64,000 bases of DNA. Origin: Planctomycetaceae bacterium (GTDB taxonomy: Bacteria; Planctomycetota; Planctomycetia; Pirellulales; Pirellulaceae). The notes beneath the pieces were generated by a model that had not been told where the DNA came from, searched no databases, and worked only from the letters and a program-made list of their open reading frames with translations. Made by a program: the position numbers and the translations under genes. The stretch is from positions 1,860,001 to 1,924,000 of the forward strand of contig JACKHM010000002.1 of the NCBI GenBank assembly GCA_020638995.1, in the 5' to 3' direction. Below, in pieces: positions 1 through 7,259 of this stretch. Each line of letters starts with the position of its first letter. Positions within the stretch are counted from its first letter, which is position 1.

Positions 1-249
1 CTCGTGAAAGAAGTCCGACATTGAGCATGTGAACACTTTGCGTCGAACTCCTGCCTCACCAGCCTTGCGATCCCAACGGGAAGGGCCTGTCCAATCTTTT
101 GTCTGCATTGGACCATCGAAAGGTTCCTTACCCATCCTTTTGATGATTGGCGAAATGTAACAGTGTTTACATTCCGTCGATACCTTGTTGCAAGCGATCC
201 AGAAGTTGAATGTGTGATCGCACCAACCAATTCCTGTTTTCACTCCCAT
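1..249 (-). CDS. DUF5131 (phage Gp37/Gp68-like) protein, 5' part only
   Basis: The reading frame runs off the left edge, so only the first 83 residues are present. It opens MGVKTGIGWCDHTFN and carries cysteines C20, C27 and C30 (WIAC, TECKHCY), then a W-rich stretch and the motif VFTCSMSDFF. This order (IxWxDHTFNxWxGC, CxxCY, VFxxSMxDxF) matches the N-terminus of the DUF5131 family, a radical-SAM-like group common in phages and mobile islands; its biochemical role is not established. The start is supported by GAGGAG seven bases upstream (257-262, read on the minus strand). It lies next to decayed mobile DNA. The rest of the gene is outside the window, so completeness cannot be judged. Confidence 0.8.
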   Translation of the reverse strand, partial: MGVKTGIGWCDHTFNFWIACNKVSTECKHCYISPIIKRMGKEPFDGPMQTKDWTGPSRWDRKAGEAGVRRKVFTCSMSDFFHE

Positions 250-263
250 GTCTGTTCTCCTCG

Positions 264-297
264 TGTTGAATGAAACTTGTGTTGTCGTCATTCAACA
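264..297. promoter_or_regulatory. 10-bp perfect inverted repeat upstream of the DUF5131 gene
   Basis: TGTTGAATGA at 264-273 is repeated in inverse as TCATTCAACA at 288-297 with a 14-base loop. It lies immediately upstream of the Shine-Dalgarno of the DUF5131 gene, where an operator or a leader hairpin would act. The dyad is seen directly; an operator role is inference. Confidence 0.4.
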
Positions 298-705
298 ATG
301 GGAATTGAAACTCGGAAATAAGTTCTACAGTTCCAGAACTAAGAACACTTCAACGCGATCTTCCCAAGAATTCGCAATGCTGCTCTCATCATGGGACAAG
401 AGATAACACAGCCGACTAGGAACTGATCAGATGCCCTCTTCAGCAACGGATAGCCCTTCCTGATGAATCTCTCCTCAGTGGCTTGTGCTCATGCCAGTAT
501 CGAAGCTCTTCAAACGTGCCGCTTGCTCTCACAAGGATTGACTGGATATCGAGAAGAATGCCACCTTCTATCATTTTCGGCGTAAGCGGGATGAAAATCG
601 CTCATCGCCAGTTCAGTTTGTCCCCTGCATCAAGCAAAGGGACCGCCAGCCTGCGGCTGTCACCCCCTTTGCAATCTCTTCCGGGTCCCCTTGTCTATCT
701 GTTCA
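298..705. other. Intergenic stretch without a recognisable gene
   Basis: No frame here gives a protein that I recognise, and the open frames found have no family features. It sits between the DUF5131 gene and transposase remnants and is probably degraded sequence. Confidence 0.5.
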
Positions 706-1020
706 CCTGCAGCTGCCTACTGGGACTACTACGAATCGCTGCGTCAGTATCGAGCCAGTCCGAGTACCGAGCGGGCCGCGTCGTTAGGACTCGAGTTCGA
801 CGAGTTGTTTGCGAGCCGCACCGGGTATGCGGCTTTGGATGCTCGGATCGCCAAGACGGCGGCCAAGAAAAACGAGTTGCTGACGGTGTTATCGGAGCCA
901 TCGGTTCCGCTGCACAACAACGCCTCGGAGCTGCAAGCCCGCGTAAGTGCGCGGCGTCGCGACGTGAGCCTCCACCGGTTGGGACAGTTTCGTGTTTGGC
1001 AGCCCTGGGATACGGTGCGG
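706..1020 (+). pseudogene. Transposase remnant A (IS66-like style), C-terminal part
   Basis: One frame reads AAAYWDYYESL, then LFASRTGYAALDARIAKT, KNELLTVL and PLHNNASEL followed by SARRRDVS. The series TGYxxLDxRIxKT / LLxVL / PLHNNxSEL is typical of the C-terminal catalytic part of a transposase family common in planctomycetes with IS66-like LxNN(A)xE chemistry. There is no upstream catalytic domain and the similarity ends near WDTV, where a second, unrelated transposase fragment begins in another frame. I read it as a dead fragment. The exact IS family is uncertain. Confidence 0.6.
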
Positions 1021-1061
1021 TCGAGCCCTGCCTGTGGGGTTGCCTGATCCGATCGCCCGCT

Positions 1062-1286
1062 GCCGCCCTCGATGCCGACCAGGAAGTGTGGACGATTGTC
1101 AGCACGCGGTCTTGGCGGGATGGGATGGCCGCTTGGTAGGCATATCGCCCGCGGTGGCGGCATATCGAGAACGATGCTTATCGAGAACTGAAAGAAGGCT
1201 GGCGATTGGAGTCGCAATGTTGGAGCCGCGACGAAGCCGTGCAGCGAGGTCGCATCGGGCGTGCGCGGGATCAATTCAAGACCTGA
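1062..1286 (+). pseudogene. Transposase remnant B (DDE, IS4/IS1634-like style) with internal amber stop
   Basis: The frame reads AALDADQEVWTIVST, then AYRPRW, IENDAYRELKEGW and RLESQCWSRDEAV. The IENxxYRELKEGWxLE block is the typical C-terminal catalytic-Glu region of IS4/IS1634-like DDE transposases. A TAG at 1137-1139 interrupts the frame just before the AYRPRW block, and the frame stops at 1284-1286. No N-terminal domain is present. This is a decayed fragment joined to remnant A upstream and to a DUF1501 tail downstream. Confidence 0.6.
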
Positions 1287-1639
1287 AACGACAAGGATTG
1301 CTGGAGGACACGCTGGTCGTGTGGGGCGACGAATTTGGACTCACTCCGATGGTCGAAGCCAGCGCGGCATTGGGCCGCAGCATGGGGCGCGATCACCATC
1401 CACAAGCTTTCACGATGTAGTTTGCCGGCGGTGGGATCAAGCCGGGCGTCTCGGTGGGAGCCACGGATGAACTCGGTTTCAATGTCGTGGATCAGCCTGT
1501 CCATGTCACCGATGTGCAAGCAACAATTTTGCATTGCCTAGGGATCGACCATCGTCGCTTGAGCTTCCGACTCAGCGGGTTGAACTTCCGGCTCACGGGC
1601 GTCGAAGACTACGATCCGGTGCAGGACATTCTCGCCTGA
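1280..1639 (+). pseudogene. DUF1501 protein, 3' remnant with in-frame TAG
   Basis: From DLKRQGLLEDTLVVWG to PVQDILA this frame closely matches the C-terminal quarter of the intact DUF1501 protein at 46028-47473: TLVVWG(D/G)EFG, GRDHH, FTM then AGGGIKPG, ATDE, PVHVxDxxATxLHCLGI, FR(L/F)xGxxxRLT. A TAG at 1418-1420 replaces the Trp codon of the FTMW motif (TGG to TAG), so even the tail cannot be read through. The N-terminal three quarters are missing and transposase debris abuts the break. It is a dead gene fragment. Confidence 0.85.
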
Positions 1640-1746
1640 TTCCGGTCTTGCTGCTCGCTTTCAAGACGCCGCTTCTAATGGCAAATCAGATAATCGGATG
1701 TCCTTGTCCGGTTTTTCGTCGTTTGCTAAAATCCCACCAAACGATT

Positions 1747-1760
1747 TTCATTTCGATGAA
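1747..1760 (+). promoter_or_regulatory. FNR/CRP-like 5-4-5 dyad before hcp
   Basis: TTCAT-TTCG-ATGAA is a perfect 5-4-5 dyad ending 16 bases before the hcp ATG. FNR/Dnr/NnrR sites have the same geometry (TTGAT-N4-ATCAA), and hcp genes are commonly under FNR, NnrR or NsrR control. The half-site differs from consensus by one base and the dyad almost touches the ribosome site, so binding here would repress rather than activate. Regulation is inference. Confidence 0.3.
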
Positions 1761-1776
1761 CAAAGGAATTGGTTAA

Positions 1777-3063
1777 ATGTTTTGCAATCAATGTGAACAG
1801 ACTTTGAATGGCACGGGCTGCACGGATATCGGCGTTTGCGGCAAAGATGAAGACATGCAATCGTTGCAAGAGATTTTGCTCTACGGTTTGAAGGGCATGG
1901 CAGCTTACGCACATCATGCTCGGCGTTTGGGCAAGTCCGACGAAAACGTGAGTGCGTTCATCGAGGAAGCTCTGTTTGCAACGGTGACGAATGTTAACTT
2001 TGATATGGAGAGTTTGCTTGAGCTAGTACTTGAGTGTGGTCGCCAAAACATTCGTGTGATGGAAATGCTTGACGAAGGCCACTCGGAGCGATTCGGCAAG
2101 CCCGAACCAACGACCGTCTACGAGGGTACCAAGGCCGGACCTGGCATTCTGGTTACGGGTCATGACTTGGTGGACCTTTCGGATTTGTTGGAGCAATCCG
2201 CGGGACAAGGAGTCAATGTTTACACACATGGCGAGATGCTACCGGCGCATAGCTATCCCGAATTGAAGAAGCACGCTCATTTGGCGGGGCACTTCGGCGG
2301 CCCGTGGCAGAACCAACAGTGGGAATTCCCCATGTTTTCAGGACCAATCCTGGGCACGACGAACTGCGTGTTGATTCCGCCGGACACCTACGCCGACCGA
2401 CTGTTCACAACGCGCGTGACGGCCGTTCCCGGCGGGACGCGATTGAAGGACAACGATTTCTCGGCGGTCATCGAAAAAGCGAAACAGTGTGATCCTCTGC
2501 CGGAAAACAAGGTCCGCGAGTCAACCATTGGTTTCCATCACAGCGTCATTCTTGGTTTGGCGGAAAAGGTCATCGAAGCTGTCAAGTCAGGCGCCGTGAA
2601 GCGGTTCTACCTGATCGGAGGCTGTGACGGTGCGGAAGTCGGTCGCAACTACTACTCACAGTTAGCCGAGGCGACTCCGGAAGAGTCGATTATCCTCACG
2701 CTGGGCTGTGGCAAGTACCGCATCCGCAATCATGATTATGGCACCGTCGCGGGACTTCCTCGCTTCCTGGATATGGGCCAGTGCAACGACGCCTATGGCG
2801 CGGTCCAAGTTGCGCTCGCGCTAGCCAACGCTTTTGAATGCGGCGTGAATGACTTGCCCTTGGAAATCGTCCTATCTTGGTTTGAGCAGAAGGCAGTCGC
2901 CGTGCTGTTGAGCCTGTTGGCGTTGGATGTCAAGGGAATTCGTGTGGGACCAGTTCCACCAGCCTTCGTTTCACCGAACGTGTTCAAGGTGCTTCAAGAC
3001 CGCTTCGATCTGAAAACTACCGAATCGGAGCCTCCTGCTGAACTCGTCCAACTCAGCGCTTAG
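1777..3063 (+). CDS. hcp: Hybrid cluster protein (class III hydroxylamine/NO reductase)
   Basis: Hcp is a cytoplasmic Fe-S enzyme; family members reduce hydroxylamine in vitro and are implicated in NO reduction and S-nitrosylation during nitrosative stress. The N-terminal cluster cysteines C3, C6, C15 and C21 are in place (FCNQC, GTGCTDIGVCG). Expected hybrid-cluster ligands can be placed: H129 (TGHDL), E153 (HGEML), C197 (TTNCVL), C283 (GGCDG), C311 (LGCGK), C336 (MGQCND) and E370 (WFEQK). At 428 residues it is about 110 shorter than Desulfovibrio/E. coli Hcp, the length of class III proteins that lack part of the second helical bundle. No hcr reductase gene is adjacent, so its electron donor is unknown. 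It starts with ATG after AAGGA. A hairpin separates it from a downstream protoglobin. Confidence 0.95.
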   Translation: MFCNQCEQTLNGTGCTDIGVCGKDEDMQSLQEILLYGLKGMAAYAHHARRLGKSDENVSAFIEEALFATVTNVNFDMESLLELVLECGRQNIRVMEMLDEGHSERFGKPEPTTVYEGTKAGPGILVTGHDLVDLSDLLEQSAGQGVNVYTHGEMLPAHSYPELKKHAHLAGHFGGPWQNQQWEFPMFSGPILGTTNCVLIPPDTYADRLFTTRVTAVPGGTRLKDNDFSAVIEKAKQCDPLPENKVRESTIGFHHSVILGLAEKVIEAVKSGAVKRFYLIGGCDGAEVGRNYYSQLAEATPEESIILTLGCGKYRIRNHDYGTVAGLPRFLDMGQCNDAYGAVQVALALANAFECGVNDLPLEIVLSWFEQKAVAVLLSLLALDVKGIRVGPVPPAFVSPNVFKVLQDRFDLKTTESEPPAELVQLSA

Positions 3064-3087
3064 CGATACAATCAAGTTCGTTATCAC

Positions 3088-3136
3088 GAAGGCGGCGTTT
3101 TGCCCTGTTCACATGCGCCGCCTTCTCTATTTCTTT
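3088..3136 (+). terminator. Intrinsic-terminator-like hairpin after hcp
   Basis: GAAGGCGGCG (3088-3097) pairs perfectly with CGCCGCCTTC (3116-3125) over an 18-base loop and is followed by the T-rich run TCTATTTCTTT. It lies 25 bases after the hcp stop and ends 32 bases before the protoglobin ATG. It may terminate hcp or attenuate read-through into the globin. Confidence 0.6.
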
Positions 3137-3168
3137 ACGCGTACTGTTCATTGAAGCGAGCACTCTCA

Positions 3169-3738
3169 ATGCGTCAAATTGACGAAGCCCGGTTAGAAGA
3201 AGATCCCGTCTTTCGCTACGAGTACTTGGCCGAGTTCATTGGCTTTGGTGCGGAAGATGCTGCTGCCATTCAATCCTTTGCGCCACACATCGGGCCGCGG
3301 ATCGGTGAACTCGTCGAACGCACCTACGAGAAGCTGCTCAGCTATGATGCGACCGCGCGACATTTCGTTCCCCGACAACACGGCTACGAAGGCGAAACGC
3401 CACAAGGAATCGCTGAGTTGGCACAATCACATCCGCAGATACGCTTCCGCAAGGATCATCTCAATCGCTATTTCATGCAATTAATCGGGCGATCTTACGA
3501 CGCGAAGATGGTGCAGTATCTTGATGTCGTCGGTAAGATTCACACACCGAAAGCAGGCAATAAGGAAATTGATGTCCCGCAAGTTCAAATGAACGCCTTC
3601 ATGGGGATGTTGTCAGATATGCTATTGCAATTCATCTCGGAGTCGGCGCTTGATGCAGCTGCCAGGCTCAGAACGCTACAAGCCTTCAACAAGTTGCTGT
3701 GGATTCAAAACGACTTTATCCAACGGCACTACGCGTAG
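3169..3738 (+). CDS. Protoglobin-domain haem protein
   Basis: The 189-residue product is a single protoglobin/globin-sensor domain (PF11563 style) with no C-terminal signalling domain. Family features are FRYEYLAEFIGF at the N-terminus, RKDHLNRYFMQLI in the middle, and H125 in VGKIHTP at the expected proximal-haem position, followed by an MSDMLLQFI helix. Protoglobins bind O2, CO and NO, and some catalyse NO chemistry. The position right after hcp suggests NO handling, which is inference. I prefer the ATG at 3169 to the upstream in-frame ATG at 3115, because the extra residues would be encoded by the terminator hairpin and look non-conserved. Confidence 0.85.
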   Translation: MRQIDEARLEEDPVFRYEYLAEFIGFGAEDAAAIQSFAPHIGPRIGELVERTYEKLLSYDATARHFVPRQHGYEGETPQGIAELAQSHPQIRFRKDHLNRYFMQLIGRSYDAKMVQYLDVVGKIHTPKAGNKEIDVPQVQMNAFMGMLSDMLLQFISESALDAAARLRTLQAFNKLLWIQNDFIQRHYA

Positions 3739-4951
3739 GACCCTCCGAGGTGCGGACGCTACGGAAGTTCTTGCCGTTGAAATATCCCGGCGACTTCAGG
3801 ATACCCGTGATCGGGCCGTCGACGCCATTTAAGCGCTCGCCGGGTTGGAGTTGACCGGCGGCTAGCCACTGGCCGTGACTTTGGCTGTAGAAGATATGGT
3901 TGTCGGTCGTTTGAAGGTGTTCTGCGTGGCCCGATGCATCGCGAAGCGTCAGCTCAATCGCACCGCGAGCAAGGCGGTTCACCGTCGTCAACACAATGCG
4001 GCCACGACCGCGTTCGATCTCGGGACACGGAAGAATGTCGAGCACCTTGCCCGTCATGCCTTCCGGCAAGTTCATCTCGACCGTTTCCAACGGCAAGAGA
4101 GCTTCGCCAACAACATGCACTTCACGCTCGTGAATCCATTGCCACGGCTGTAATGTTTGAACATTGATCTCGTTGTACGTGCCTTCTTGCCACACTTCCT
4201 TCGCTTGCAGAATCAACAACCGATAGCCGTACACCTTGTTTCAAAAACGTGCCTGCGTACGGAACAATCGCAACGGCACTACCAATCGCAACGGCACTAC
4301 CAATCGCAACGGCACTACCAAACGCCTCGGCATAACAACCGCGAGCTGCATAAAGTGCCGTATTTGCACCATCACAAAGCATCGAAACGACGGTGCCAAT
4401 GACAGGAATTCCTTCAGCACCCATGCCGCAAGCGTCCAACGCTTCATGAACAAGATCAAACGCAAAGTCCTCTAACTTGCTGGCAAACGTCCCCACATAA
4501 ACGGCGTCAGCGGAAATTAAGATCCCATCGACCTGACTCGTCACTGCGCTTCGCGTTTCGATTGCACTTGCAAAGCCAAAGTCGCCGTCTCGGTGGCAAA
4601 CGCGACTTCCTCGGCATTCGCATTGGCTTGCGAGTTGACCTCGCCCGTGGCCGCTTGAAGCTCGCGACTCAACACTTCATCAGCTTGACTCTTGGCTTGT
4701 TCAGCCATCTTCTTGCCACCCGTGGCATTTACCTGCGAGACTTCCTTCGCCCGATCCGCCTCCTGCGTCCACTGGCTTTGCCAGTGCCTTCCTCGGATAC
4801 ACTGTTCACCATGACACAACCCACAAAACGGGAACATCACCGCTTCACCAGAACCGCGACAAGAGAGGCAAGACACGACCTCCGCCAAACGCAAATAGCG
4901 GCACGCCCCAGTATCTACCTCGATAAATGCCATGCAAATGTGACAGTGCAA
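3716..4951 (-). pseudogene. Decayed Hint-domain polymorphic-toxin-like protein
   Basis: Three successive minus-strand frames make one broken gene. The first (4951-4541) has CxxC-type cysteine pairs (CHIC, CLSC, CGLC) and then an Ala/Gln/Glu helix. The second (4544-4122) has VHEALDACGMG, IPVIGTVVSMLCDGANTALYAARG and a small hydrophobic repeat, the style of the membrane/pre-toxin region before Hint domains. The third (4234-3716) has the Hint-like tail TTDNHIFYSQSHGQWLAAG then LQPGERLNG. Frame changes occur near 4541 and between about 4122 and 4234, the self-splicing cysteine is not visible, and no toxin domain follows. The 3' end overlaps the protoglobin end by 23 bases. An alternative is two small overlapping genes plus a fragment, but the family order favours one decayed gene. 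Confidence 0.55.
4265..4318. repeat. Three perfect tandem copies of an 18-bp unit
   Basis: The unit CAATCGCAACGGCACTAC occurs three times back to back (4265-4282, 4283-4300, 4301-4318). On the minus strand it encodes the hexapeptide GSAVAI three times within the hydrophobic segment of the decayed Hint protein. Because the unit is a multiple of three, copy-number slippage changes length without changing frame. Confidence 0.95.
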
Positions 4952-5221
4952 CGACGATACTTTTTAATTGCCTCTGTGGTATCGAATCTCGACTAAGCTC
5001 GCTGCCCAACACGCACACCATTGATTGCAACAACGCGTCACTTCGAAGAGCAGTTCTCTCCACTGGTGGGAATTTGACACGCTATCCTTCGAAACAGTCG
5101 TGCGGCACCATTACTGGACTTAGGCTCCGCTCACTGCTACGCTTTGGATTCTCACCGCTGGTACAAAATTAGCCCGCCAAAGTCCTCGTTTCCGCCCGCC
5201 TCACGACCCAAAGGTTTTCCC

Positions 5222-6250
5222 ATGGCCGACCTGTTCGGATCTGGTTCCAACGATGATCAACAGCGTGCTGAGCGACTCGTCGAGGCGTGCCGCAAGATTC
5301 GTGAGCAAGTCAGCAAGATCGTCGTCGGGCAAGACGAAGTTGTCGAGCAGCTTATTATCGCCATCTTGGCTCGCGGCCACTGCCTGTTGGAGGGCGTGCC
5401 GGGACTGGCCAAGACGTTGATGGTACGATCGCTCGCCCAATCCATGAACCTTTCGTTTCAGCGGATTCAATTCACACCCGACTTAATGCCCGCCGACATC
5501 ACCGGTACCGACATCATTCAGGAGAATCGTGATACAGGACACCGCGACCTGATCTTCGAGAAAGGTCCGATCTTCACGCAAATGCTGCTTGCCGATGAGA
5601 TCAACCGGACACCACCCAAGACTCAGGCTGCGTTGCTCGAAGCGATGCAGGAACACGAAGTCACAGTGGGCGGTACGACGTATCATCTCGACGAGCCGTT
5701 CTTCGTCCTGGCAACTCAGAATCCCATCGAGCAAGAGGGTACGTACCCATTGCCGGAAGCTCAACGCGATCGTTTTTTGTTTAATGTGATCGTCGACTAT
5801 CCCAGCCGAGACCAGGAAAGCGAGATCATCGACCGTACGACATCGACCGTTTCGGCCGAAATAACTCCCGTCGTTTCCGGCGAAGAAATCATCGAGTGTC
5901 AGGGAACGGTCCGGCTGGTGCCCTTGCCGGAACACGTCAAACATTTTGTTTTAGACCTTGTCCGCTCGGCGCGTCCCAAGGAGGTAGGCACGGCACCGTG
6001 GGTGCAGGAGATGATCGATTGGGGGCCAGGACCGCGAGCGTGCCAACAAATCGTGCTCGCCGCGAAAGCGCGCGCGATCATTCACGGTCGACACCACGTA
6101 ACTCGCGATGACATTGAAGCGTTGGCTTATCCGGTGCTTCGTCATCGCATCGTGCCGACGTTCAATGCCGAGGCAGAAGGTGTCAGCGTCGATGACCTGA
6201 TCGCCCGCCTGCTAAAAGAGATTCCTGCAACTTCGAAGCAGTTGCTGTGA
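5222..6250 (+). CDS. moxR: MoxR-family AAA+ ATPase
   Basis: MoxR ATPases are chaperone-like AAA+ proteins that act with vWA-domain partners, often in metal insertion or assembly of envelope complexes. This 342-residue protein has Walker A GVPGLAKT at 58-65, Walker B LLADEINR at about 122-129, the MoxR-typical PKTQAALLEAMQE after it, and sensor region ATQNPIEQEGTYPLPEAQ. I chose ATG 5222 (MADLFGSG), since the 26 residues upstream in frame have no family similarity. It is the first gene of a six-gene set with DUF58 and two vWA membrane proteins, the standard MoxR neighbourhood. Confidence 0.95.
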   Translation: MADLFGSGSNDDQQRAERLVEACRKIREQVSKIVVGQDEVVEQLIIAILARGHCLLEGVPGLAKTLMVRSLAQSMNLSFQRIQFTPDLMPADITGTDIIQENRDTGHRDLIFEKGPIFTQMLLADEINRTPPKTQAALLEAMQEHEVTVGGTTYHLDEPFFVLATQNPIEQEGTYPLPEAQRDRFLFNVIVDYPSRDQESEIIDRTTSTVSAEITPVVSGEEIIECQGTVRLVPLPEHVKHFVLDLVRSARPKEVGTAPWVQEMIDWGPGPRACQQIVLAAKARAIIHGRHHVTRDDIEALAYPVLRHRIVPTFNAEAEGVSVDDLIARLLKEIPATSKQLL

Positions 6251-6277
6251 TGCTTGAACCGTGTCGCCGACCAGGTA

Positions 6278-6298
6278 GGACGGACTTCCAGTCCGTCC
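6278..6298. repeat. GGACGGACT hairpin repeat between moxR and the DUF58 gene
   Basis: GGACGGACT and AGTCCGTCC form a perfect 9-bp stem with a three-base loop (TCC). A related GGACGGACGC palindrome occurs at 19108-19159. Hairpins of this kind are scattered between genes in Pirellulaceae genomes as I recall them. It could also act as a partial terminator or mRNA-processing site inside the operon. Confidence 0.8.
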
Positions 6299-6353
6299 AT
6301 GAATCAAATTACTTCGTGCTAGGACAAACTAGAAGTCCATTCTACTTACTATC

Positions 6354-7259
6354 ATGGCCCACATCTCCGACGTACTGACGTCCCAGGACATCGGCAAATT
6401 TGTCAATCTGCAAGTGTTGGCGAAGCAGGTGGTCGAGGGCTTCTGTTCCGGATTGCACCGCTCGCCACACAAGGGTTTCAGCGTCGAGTTCAAAGAGCAT
6501 CGTCAGTACGTGCCCGGCGACGAGATCCGTGACATTGATTGGAAGCTGTATGGCAAGACCGATCGCTTGTTCATCCGCGAGTATGAGGAAGAAACGAATC
6601 TTCGCTGCACGATCCTGCTCGACTCCAGCGGTTCGATGGCGTATTCCGGCTCACGCAGCGACGGCCTGACGAAGCACATGTACGCGGTGCGAACAGCTGC
6701 TTGCATGGCCCACCTGCTACTTCAACAACAAGACAGCGTCGGACTCGTCACGTTCGACACCAAAGTCCGCAACTACATCCCGCCACGCGCACGCCCAAAG
6801 CATCTACAAGCGATCATCAACCAACTCGACAAGACGAAGCCTCTGGAGGAAACCGAACTGAGCGGCGTGTTTCACGAAATGGTCACCAAGATCCAGCGAC
6901 GCGGCCTGTTAGTGATTATCTCGGACTTATTCGGCGACGTGGAACAGCTGCTCAAAGCGCTCGCCCATTTCCGGCACGCCAACCACGAAATCATCATCTT
7001 TCAGATCTGGGACCCTGATGAGCTCGATTTTCCGTTTCGCCAATGGACTCAATTCTCGTCGTTGGAAACAACAAACCGTCGGCTGCTCGTGGATCCCGCT
7101 CAGATTCGCCGGGCCTATTTAGAGAAGCTTGACCAGTTTCGAACACAACTCGCCGCAGGCTGCAGCCGTCATCGCATTAAACTCGTTCCGATGACAACGG
7201 ATCAGCCCTATGCCGACGCACTCGCCGCCTACCTCGGTGTCAGGCGGAAGACGCCATGA
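6354..7259 (+). CDS. DUF58 domain protein with vWA-like fold
   Basis: DUF58 proteins accompany MoxR and are thought to be its vWA-type partners. The signature EHRxYxPGDExRxIDWK and the following RLFIREYEEE lie at about 48-80, and a MIDAS-type metal site is seen at D90-S-S-G-S94 (LLDSSGSM). The 301-residue protein has no signal peptide or membrane helix, so it is probably cytoplasmic. The last four bases (ATGA) overlap the next gene, indicating translational coupling. Confidence 0.93.
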   Translation: MAHISDVLTSQDIGKFVNLQVLAKQVVEGFCSGLHRSPHKGFSVEFKEHRQYVPGDEIRDIDWKLYGKTDRLFIREYEEETNLRCTILLDSSGSMAYSGSRSDGLTKHMYAVRTAACMAHLLLQQQDSVGLVTFDTKVRNYIPPRARPKHLQAIINQLDKTKPLEETELSGVFHEMVTKIQRRGLLVIISDLFGDVEQLLKALAHFRHANHEIIIFQIWDPDELDFPFRQWTQFSSLETTNRRLLVDPAQIRRAYLEKLDQFRTQLAAGCSRHRIKLVPMTTDQPYADALAAYLGVRRKTP

